Source: Paramyrothecium sp. XJ0827
Lineage: Eukaryota; Ascomycota; Sordariomycetes; Hypocreales; Stachybotryaceae
DNA: 64,000 bases
Direction: 5' to 3'
Assembly (NCBI GenBank): GCA_020881915.1
Contig: JAJFPB010000011.1
Span: 1-64,000 of the forward strand
Under the pieces are notes generated by a model that saw only the letters and a program-made list of their open reading frames with translations, made no database searches and was not told the origin of the DNA. Numbering within the stretch: the first letter of the stretch is position 1; every line of letters starts with the position of its first letter. This document shows, piece by piece, positions 56,637-64,000 of this stretch. The position numbers and the translations under genes are program-made.

Positions 56637-57804
56637 CTGCTATAAGGATTAGCTGGTTGGCCTACATTAGGGCAGGTGAGGCAGTACCTTCGCTGCAGGC
56701 TGTCGTAGCGATTCTGACATGTCAAGACAGAGGCCAGTTGGTGGTGCTTTATACTGGAGTGAGTGGGCCCCAGTTTGGATTGTGGTGTGAACAGGGTGGC
56801 GTTCATCCTAGGAAAGGATGCTAGGGGAACAGGTTCATTTGATACGCTTCGAATACGAGCTTGGCTTACGACCGAGGTGGAAAGTTGGCTTCATAATAAA
56901 GTCTCGTTCGGCAATCCTTGTTGAGTGGGAGACGCCCTGACCTGAAGTGCCGACGTTGACGCAGCCCACCCATCTCACGCGTCTCCACAACATAACGTGA
57001 TGCACTTCACTACAACCACGGCCACTTGTTCATGGGCCAGGTCGAGCATGTCATTGGCGGTTCCAATGTTGCGCGGATGTATGCCCTGGTTCCGTCGGCG
57101 TTGAGACCACCCACCGCAGTCCACCTCGGTTGCGTCGGAGGATACATCGTTGTCACTCCGAGTAGGACCTTTCACTCAGATCAACAGCCACGCCAGCTCA
57201 GTGCTAGGAACTGAGTTGAATATCCACTATGTCTTCAACGCAAGGCGGAGCTGGCTCATTGCACATTTGAGAAGTAACTATCGATTATTTTACGAATCAG
57301 TAAGGCTGATCCCTCAGGATACGACGCACTCGTTGACGATGGTGCATTCCCCTCAACAACCACAAATATGCCCAGTCAATTCTGACACTTTCCACTCTTT
57401 GGTATAGAGATCGCCTCTATTGTGATCTCGTCCAGTGTCGATGCAGCGTCGACAGGATTCGCTGGTCTAGAAAGTCCGCACGAGTTCCAGGCCATTTCGC
57501 TTTCCATCGGGGTGCCGTTTTTAACGTCTTCCAGTGATGCATAGTTGCTAAGAGAATTGGAGACTGTTGGATCTAACTCCGTGGTTGAGTCGGCCGTCGA
57601 AGGCGTGCTCGCTGGAATATGGGATGGGGGCAAGGGACTTAATCCTAAAGGCTTCTTAGTATATCTGTCTGTCTTCAGGAGGAGTAGCTTACCTGCTTCC
57701 ATCGATGAATCAACTGATGCGAGAGACCCAACGACTCTTGGTGTCACCCAAAGCTTTTGGACCTCATTCATCAGAGAAGTAACCAATGCACATTTCTCGG
57801 TTGC
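56637..57804. other. Interval without a convincing gene
   Basis: Several short frames on both strands have no recognisable domain. The catalytic part of the neighbouring mutanase would be expected here on the plus strand, but I do not find it. Confidence 0.45.
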
Positions 57805-58757
57805 CAGATCATTTACTGGTACCGGCGAACCTTGAGGACCCTCAACTGCGATGCCACCGACACTACAGCAGGCCGGCCGGCGAACAATGCAAGCGGGAAC
57901 TACTTCATGGGTCGGCCCGATGGCTGGGAAACATTAGAAGATGAAGTATACGTCGTTACGCTCCTGACGCAACCCGGCACCATTACTGTCACCTCGGGCG
58001 GCCAAGCTGTTGAGCAGCAAGTGCCCCTTGGCGCCCACATCTTCACATTTCCAGCAGGGGTCGGCAAGCAGCATTTCAGTCTGTCACGGGGCGGACAAGT
58101 GGTTCTCCAGGCCACGTCACTGATGGATATTTCCAACGTTTGTCCTTGCGGACTGTACGACTTCAATCCATATGTCGGCACAGTTCCTGCTGGCTTTGAC
58201 GATCCCCTCGGGCGCGACGGCCTCGCATCTCTCACGATCGGCCTCCATGTCAGCACATGCTCACCCACGCCGTCACTCGGCACGAACCCTCCATTACCCT
58301 CAGGCTCGGTGACCAGGACCACCATCTCTACCACAAGAGGGCAGACCACCACTACTACCAAGCCGACCACACCCCCCACCACGACATCGCGACCGACTTC
58401 TTCAACTAGTACTGCAGGGTCAGGGCCGTAAGTTTCACATCCACTCCTCCCCGGTACCGCTCTTGCGTGAATATGAAATGTCTCTAACTTCAGCAATTGC
58501 TATAATTAAAATCATGCAATGGCGGAACAAACGCCGACGGCGAGAGTGGTAACAGCCTTTGCAGCTTCAGCTGTAGTTTCGGTTACTGCTCTCCAGGCCC
58601 ATGCAAGTGCACTTCTTATGGTACTCCTGGCAACCCGCCGCCCACTAATGGCCGCAATGCATGTCCCCAGCTTGGCTTGGGTGATGGCTATAAGGATTTA
58701 TGCAGCTTCGCTTGCAACCATAGCTATTGTCCTGATACGGCTTGCCGATACTGTTAG
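57805..58757 (+). pseudogene. 5'-truncated alpha-1,3-glucanase (GH71 mutanase)
   Basis: The homology starts abruptly at QIIYWYRRTLRTLNCDAT and continues with ASGNYFMGRPDGWETLEDEV, VPLGAHIFTFPAGVGKQHFS, NVCPCGLYDFNPYVGTVPAG and a Thr-rich linker. After an intron (about 58431-58494) two Cys-rich modules follow, LCSFSCSFGYCSPGPCKC and LCSFACNHSYCPDTACRYC, ending at a stop (58755-58757). This is the C-terminal half of a GH71 mutanase with its accessory domain. The catalytic domain and signal peptide are missing, and the frame after the intron contains a stop before the first Cys module, so I call it a pseudogene. It would have acted outside the cell on fungal wall alpha-glucan. Confidence 0.75.
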
Positions 58758-58823
58758 AGTGCATGGGCGGCACGCAGGTGATCCAAGAGGCTCAGCCTAC
58801 AGCTTGTAGGCGGCCATGTGATT

Positions 58824-58867
58824 GGTGGTTGGCGGTTGGCGGTTGGCGGTTGGCGGTTGGCGATTGG
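58824..58867 (+). repeat. GGCGGTT heptamer repeat
   Basis: Five tandem copies of GGCGGTT with one variant on each side (GGTGGTT, GGCGATT). It is a simple repeat just after the mutanase remnant. Confidence 0.95.
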
Positions 58868-59235
58868 GGGTAGGTGGGTAGTAGGTTTATAGGAAGTATG
58901 TGCACGAACACGACATGGTCAATGTATGGTTGATACGAGTTTTCGTGCTAAAACACAGCGTCATTCCATTCGTTGTTCTTGATCACGGAGCATAATTTCT
59001 AGAATAAGAAGAAACTCGAGCCTTTCGTAACTCCAGTGCCATGTTATCAAAGAGAGAAGTGGTGTCTTGATGCATCTTTCAGGCGGCTTGGCACGTGATG
59101 GCGGAAGGCCTCCTGCAGGACATGCTGTTTATAGCCAACAGTGGTATTGCTTCAGGATTCCCGTCTTCAGCAAACATCGCGTTTCTTGAACACTTGAAAA
59201 AGAGTTGAATTTCTTGCCTGTTCTGTTGAACCACC
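58868..59235. other. Interval without a gene
   Basis: Nothing recognised. Confidence 0.45.
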
Positions 59236-59505
59236 ATGGCCACCCTCGATTGCCTCAAGAAGGTCCTTAGGCAGGAAGCAACCCCGTCGATATCGTCTAC
59301 CAAGCAGGCGTTGGCTGAGGCACGGTATAGCGCTGGCTTCAAAACACTAGTGCGAGGTTCGGAACAGCTGATCTACCAGGCATTCAATATACGAGAGCTT
59401 CGTCGACTACTGGCACCTCTTATCGACTCACGCGGTCCCATTTCCGTGCTGGAGGTGGGACCTGGCCTGGACAGGCACGGCCAACACAAACATGATCACA
59501 AGTAA
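59236..59505 (+). pseudogene. N-terminal fragment of a SAM-dependent methyltransferase
   Basis: An 89-codon frame starts MATLDCLKKVLRQEATPSIS and reaches the first motif of a class I methyltransferase, GPISVLEVGPGLD, where the Gly-rich loop binds the SAM cofactor. The frame then degenerates (RHGQHKHDHK) and stops; no downstream methyltransferase motifs are found before the SDR gene. The start and the motif I context resemble fungal secondary-metabolism methyltransferases. It is a truncated relic. Confidence 0.5.
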
Positions 59506-59579
59506 TTAAGAAAACACGTTTAAAAGATCTAATCCACAAGAAATCACTAATTCAAAACGGAGAGAGCAGTTAAACCATC

Positions 59580-60716
59580 CTACTCTTTCACTGCGACCCC
59601 GGTTAGCTCTGAGCTCAGCTCCCACAGCCGGTTCTCCCCCCTCCTCGTCATAAGCATGCGGCGCATAGCCAGGGTCGAGCATTGACCCTACGTCTTTCCC
59701 TTTGGCAGGCGAACCCACGCCGCACAGAGCTAGGTACCTTCCCCCTTTACCTTCGAGGGAGCTTGCGATCGCGGCCCAGACGGTTGTCGCAGTTCCTTGC
59801 TCTGCGCTTTGAAAGATATCCATCAGACTAGTATTGCTCCTCTACTGCTCCTGCTCCCCAGGGGAAAGGTGATTTACTAGCATAGGTGTCCAAATAAGGC
59901 CCAGGAATACCGAGTGTGCATGTACACCCTGAGAGCCATACACACGGTCAATATAACTGGCCATCCCAATATTTGCAGTTTTTGACTGCCCGTAAGCAAC
60001 CCACGGATTATACTTGTTCTCGAGGTTAATGTCGTCCCAATTGATGGAGGAGTAGCGATGGGACGTGGAAGCTACGGCCACGACACGGGACTTGAAAGCA
60101 GTTGTGCTAGAGCGGATCATAGTGGGAAGAAGGAGAGCTGTAAGAGTGAAATGTGCGAGGTGATTGACTGCGAACGGCAGGTTGAAACCATCAGCACTTT
60201 TCTCATTCCCTGACTGGCCCTTCCCCATGGTGCCTAATAGCATTTTTAGTTGGCTTATTCTCATGGTTGTCTACTTTTGATGGTGGAAAAGCGCGGAATA
60301 TAAGCGTGAATGATGGGCGAGGCTTCTGTACCTGCGTTATTCACAAGGATGTTCAGCACATGCGACTTGGCCAAGAAGGTCTTTGCACCTTTCTTGCCAG
60401 ACTCTAGGGAAGAGTTATCCATCTCGAAAACCTCAATCTTGCCCTTGCCTTTAGAAGACTCGAGGATGCCGTCTACTGCAACTTTGGCCGAATTGACCTC
60501 AAGGGCGGCGATGTAAATATCGGCACCAGTAGCGTGAAGGGCACGTGCTGTTTCGAGTCCAATGCCTGAGCTAGCCCCTGTAATAAGTATAACCTTGCCG
60601 ACTAAAGTGTTGGCAGCTTTCTGGTCGGAAATGATTTGTAGCGCTGTGGGACGGGCGTCACCAGGCCCGTGAGGGTCGGCGTATAGCTCTTCGTAGGGGT
60701 TCTCAATATCGATCAT
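59580..60716 (-). pseudogene. Short-chain dehydrogenase/reductase, one stop and one frameshift
   Basis: ATG 60716 begins MIDIENPYEELYADPHGPGD. The Rossmann motif VILITGASSGIGLETARAL binds NAD(P), VLNILVNNAG follows, then an intron of about 100 bp ending TATTAG near 60238. The catalytic region has VVAVASTSHRYSSINWDD (Ser) and YGQSK (Tyr-xxx-Lys). A TAG stop near 59842 interrupts the frame, which continues in register with MDIFQSAEQGTATTVWAA. A GGGGGG run near 59635 then shifts the frame; with one G fewer the expected C-terminus (RLWELSSEL) and a stop at 59580 appear. The catalytic residues are intact, so inactivation looks recent. Confidence 0.8.
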
Positions 60717-61043
60717 GGTAAGGACAGAGGATTTGATGATGCGAAAGATTAAATGCGTGATTCTCGTTCGATTTATGTGTTCAGTACATTTGCTTTTTAG
60801 CTTGTCGTTGATATGGTCGAGCAATGGCTTCATATATCATCACGATGTCGTTTCAGTTACCACGAACAGTTTACCGATGGAAACAGCGGTGAACGATGGC
60901 GTCTGAAGGATGCCTAGTGTTACATGCATCATCAGATGTACTGATGTGGCTATAGACTTCACCTCATGCACGGGCGGGCTGGATTTTCCGCAATTGTCCG
61001 CACTTTCCCCAACTTTGAAGTCTCGAGTCGAAGGATTTCTTGA
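60717..61043. other. Upstream region of the SDR pseudogene
   Basis: No gene is seen. It likely includes the former SDR promoter. Confidence 0.45.
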
Positions 61044-61121
61044 GATTTTGGTTTAGGCGGGATACTTTAGATTTTGGTTTAGGCGGGATACTTTAGATTT
61101 TGGTTTAGGCGGGATACTTTA
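61044..61121 (+). repeat. 26-bp tandem repeat, three exact copies
   Basis: Units at 61044-61069, 61070-61095 and 61096-61121 are identical; each starts GATTTTGGTTTAGGCGGG. Exact identity points to recent expansion. Confidence 0.97.
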
Positions 61122-61595
61122 TGAGCGATACATGTCGTGAGTCGACTAAATCAGATGACTTGCTCATGCGGGCTAGACATGACCTTCTCCGACAGACAAG
61201 CACGAGTGATTTGTACAGGTACGGCAGGTGGGACTTGAGACGAATAGCCCAATCCTTCGGCTACTAAACGTAACAGGCAATCGCCGGTTTTTAACTATTC
61301 ATCCGAGTCGCGCTTGAACCTGCATCGTGTGCCGGCAACTCAGTTATCACCAGAATAGATAGAGAGGGGTTACAAACCACCCGTTACGTATTGCGGGAAT
61401 GGGGCTTATTCTACCACCAACTACAAGATGATGATGAGGCCGAATATCGCTGGATACCCGGCCCGGACACAATAACATCCAAATCCACACACAGACAACT
61501 CCTTTACAAAGAGCACTCCCACCTTCGGAGCAAAGTAATCTTTCTACGCAAGCATTTATCACAATATTTAACGCTCTCAAACACTGCGATCACTG

Positions 61596-61941
61596 CAACG
61601 CCCAAGGGAGCTGACGATGCCAGATCTACAGCCCTGAAAATTGTCCGGGACGCTGATCTGACCGGCAAACAGGTCACCGAAGGCACCTTCATCACTGATG
61701 GCGTTCAATCTACGGTGTTGGGCTGGCCAAGGCCCTCTTCACTATTGGCGCCGGCATTCACGTCACTGGTCCAGAAGGACGAAAATCGCAGCAACTCATC
61801 GACTAGATCAGAAACATGCCTAAAAGCCAGGGCGAGATCGACTTCGTCGCAATGGCTATGTGCTCGCTCGTGGCAGTCATGAGCGCTAAGAAAGACTTTC
61901 TCGACAGGTCAGCCGACGAAGGGGGCCAATTTGCCAGGTGA
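61596..61941 (+). pseudogene. Relic of a second short-chain dehydrogenase
   Basis: Plus-strand frames encode DARSTALKIVRDADLTGK, which parallels ARPTALQIISDQKA in the SDR at 60 kb, then TEGTFITDGVQ at the cofactor-loop position, then in another frame AKALFTIGAGIHVTGPEGRK, a TAG, and EIDFVAMAMCSLVAVMSAKK. The glycine-rich cofactor loop is degraded. It is a decayed paralogue of the neighbouring SDR in the opposite orientation. Confidence 0.6.
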
Positions 61942-62587
61942 TTGTCTAGTCACATATGACAAGAGCAGTCTGGGCTAGTTTCTCTGCACATGGCGTTTCC
62001 AGTTGGAGATGTTGGTCGATGAATTGTCATTTCGGTTTGGAACTCTTTTCTTAATGTGCTCTTAAACCTCACTTCCTTAGGATTCTAGGAAGTATTGAAC
62101 GCAGAGATGCGTCACACACCCTCCAACACCCGGAAAAGTGGCAAGCGTAAGAATGGCACACGTCGACAAATAATCCTGGGAAGTGTGAAGGTAGAGCGCA
62201 TGAAATGTACTGCTTAAGTATTGAAATTGATTCCATGTCACGGTCCTACCATGCTCCATTAATGGCGTTATCACTGAGCAGGAGAGCACTTATCGTACCA
62301 GGACGTTTGCGCCTTGTTCACCTAGGCCATGGCTCAGAAGCAACCCCGATCCTGGATCCCTCTCGGCGTGGGCCAATTTTAGAGTAGGTTAGCTGAGATT
62401 GAGTCTAAATGAACCAATAAGGTTCCGAGGTCGCCGGGTTTCCTCGTCAACTCCCCATGCTAGTTGGTCAAGCCATGTGGGGATAAGCGAATTGGAACCA
62501 ACCACCATAACTTGACCAGGGTGAAACAACAAAAAACTAAACACCCAAGCCATGCCGTGCGCTCATTGAATCTTCCTCCTTAGCATC
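61942..62587. other. Interval upstream of the glycosyltransferase
   Basis: No gene is recognised; it should hold the promoter of the gene starting at 62588. Confidence 0.45.
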
Positions 62588-63780
62588 ATGTTTCAACGAA
62601 TCACCATCGCTAGCGTGGTGGCGCTTGCAGTGCTCGCGTTCCTCCTCTCTGGCGACACTGCGCCGGAGCCACGCGAGCCATACATTCAGGGGCGAAATGG
62701 CACCGTCCTCTTCATCGCCAACAACCTGTCCGGCCTAGCTAATGTGCACATTGCGGCAGCCTCTGCGCTGCTCGAGGGCTACCCACATGTCGAGGTGCAC
62801 TATGCCTCCTTTCCTGGGCCAGCTGCGAAGCTGAGTCAAGTCTCCTCATATGCGCGCGCCAAGAACCCCGCTGTGAAGGATATCGTCTTTCATCAGATCA
62901 AAGGCCAGTCGTTCCAGGAAGCCGTCGAGTCGGGAGGGTACAACATGTTGGACAGGATCTTGCCGCCTGGGGTGGCTGGTCTTGGGCCGCTCACAGCTGA
63001 CATGCAGCGCTTTCTTTCGCCGTGGAGTGTCGAGGACCATCTTGAAGTGTATCACGAACTGGGCGCTTTAATTGACGAGGTTGATCCTGCCGTCGTCGTC
63101 CTGGATATCTTCGTCGCACCGGGTATCGAAGCCGCAAGGGACAAGAATCGCCAGCATGCGCTATTATCCCCGAACACTGTGCTTGACCATTTCATGGACC
63201 TGCAGCCGCACGGGAGCATGCTCTGGAAATATCCTGCGTGAGTGGCCACCAAATGTCGAGACACCAGTACTGCTCAATCAAGCGTTGACACGTCGTACCT
63301 TAGCTTCTCTTCTGGTTTTCCTTACCCACTCCCTTGGAGTAAAATTCCAGAGAACATCTACATAAGCCTGCGCCTTGGCTATGCCGTCTTGAGAACGCCG
63401 CATCTAACGGCCAAGAAAGCGCTTCTTCGGGCAAAGGGCATCAAGAACCTAATCAACATTTTCAACATGCACCGCAATGACGTACCTTGGATCACAATGA
63501 CGACAGAAAATGCAATCATTCCCATTCCAGTCATTCCTCCCAACGTCAGTTGCGCGGGACCAATGGTTCTCTCCACCGCGCCCGTCGCAGAACAGGATGC
63601 CGAGCTCGCTGCTTGGCTGAAGAAAGCCCCAACAGTCATGATTAACCTAGGCAGCGGTCTTTGGGTACGTGCCTGAGCCAATATACGTAGCCGAAATCTT
63701 TCTGACTACTCTATTAGTATACCGAGGATCGGGCCGGTGCCATGGCCGGAGCCATAGTTGAGGTTTTGAGCAGGGATGGA
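62588..63780 (+). CDS. UDP-glycosyltransferase (GT1-like), cut at its 3' end
   Basis: Exons 62588-63237, 63304-63664 and 63718 onward join in phase across 66-bp and 53-bp introns (GTGAGT and GTACGT donors). The N-terminus MFQRITIASVVALAVLAFLL is a signal peptide or membrane anchor. The GT-B N-domain shows VLFIANNLSGLANVHIAAA and VVVLDIFVAPGIEAARD; the C-domain begins with APTVMINLGSGLW and YTEDRAGAMAGAIVEVL. About 345 residues are present where 480-520 are usual, and the donor-sugar-binding motif is missing because exon 3 runs into a TCGAAT-rich repeat at about 63775. Either the repeat has destroyed the gene or the rest lies beyond the window behind an insertion. Confidence 0.75.
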
Positions 63781-64000
63781 CATCGAACGAACGGGAATCG
63801 AATCGATAGATTCATTCGATGCCAAGTCTTACAAATGTCGAATCGAATTTCTTGGCATTCGATTCGATGTCGAATCTGCGGCGCGCCCATTTGATTCGCA
63901 TCGAATCGAATGTGACATGTCCTGTTCGATGTTCGAATGCATCGATTCGAATGTGGGGCATCCCATTCGACATTCGAACCGTACAGGTCACCATATGATT
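63775..64000. repeat. TCGAAT/ATTCGA-rich repeat block
   Basis: Short palindromic words built from TTCGA, TCGAA and ATCGAT recur more than a dozen times in about 225 bp, for example CGAATCGAATCGA-like runs at 63791, 63838, 63859 and 63900. The block starts inside the glycosyltransferase exon 3 and continues to the window end. It may be the edge of a transposable element or a satellite. Confidence 0.8.

Noticed and set aside
57376..57786. 136-codon minus-strand frame
   Set aside because: Disordered composition without motifs; it may be antisense noise next to the mutanase remnant.
1..64000. CRISPR array
   Set aside because: Tandem repeats here lack unique spacers of regular length, and the genome is fungal.

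Overview
The window looks like one end of a filamentous ascomycete chromosome (Pezizomycotina). Supporting signs are many 49-90 bp GT-AG introns with CTAAC/CTGAC branch sites, degenerate CCCTAA telomere-type repeats at the left edge, a telomere-linked RecQ-type helicase reading toward that edge, pogo-type transposons, a Tad-type LINE, and many fungal immunity-type and secreted-enzyme genes. The species cannot be named from the sequence. Family calls come from reading translations by eye; no search was run.

Layout. 1-6.8 kb: subtelomere with interstitial telomere repeats, a distal relic of a helicase C-terminus (1.26-1.6 kb) and a frameshifted telomere-linked helicase (2.0-6.8 kb, minus). 7.2-16 kb: short tandem repeats, an unrecognised two-exon gene, a BTB gene, two copies of a dispersed repeat, a 171-bp tandem repeat and a decayed CARDB-like gene. 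16.1-18.5 kb: a pogo element between inverted repeats. 18.9-26.3 kb: a cell-death-type island with an NLR (lipase-like, NB-ARC, TPR), a gasdermin-like gene, and divergent from it a CHAT caspase-like protease with a degraded STAND NTPase. 26.5-29.5 kb: AT-rich DNA with a solo LTR and a second pogo element. 31.0-36.5 kb: a membrane-attack-type cluster with a 12-exon MACPF-like gene, a divergent aegerolysin gene and a sphingomyelinase D-like gene. 36.7-39 kb: a pectate lyase scrap, a small unknown gene, a CxxC protein and a transposase zinc-ribbon scrap. 39.0-44.5 kb: a nearly complete Tad-type LINE with a mutated reverse transcriptase site. 45.7-51.5 kb: a chromate transporter and a HeLo-like/NACHT STAND gene. 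52-64 kb: an unknown two-domain gene, then mostly broken metabolic or secreted-enzyme genes (membrane protein, GH71 mutanase, methyltransferase, two SDRs, a glycosyltransferase cut by a TCGAAT-rich repeat).

How the genes may work together. The gasdermin-like gene and the CHAT gene start 0.54-0.61 kb apart on opposite strands, and the NLR ends 125 bp from the gasdermin stop. This is the layout expected of a protease-activated pore-forming cell-death module. About 5 kb further on, the aegerolysin, MACPF-like and sphingomyelinase D-like genes form a second membrane-targeting group: a sphingolipid-binding protein, a candidate pore-forming partner and a sphingolipid-modifying enzyme. Both groups have intact reading frames, whereas the helicase, transposases, SDRs and mutanase around them are broken. 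That contrast suggests selection on the two clusters in an otherwise decaying, transposon-rich subtelomeric region.
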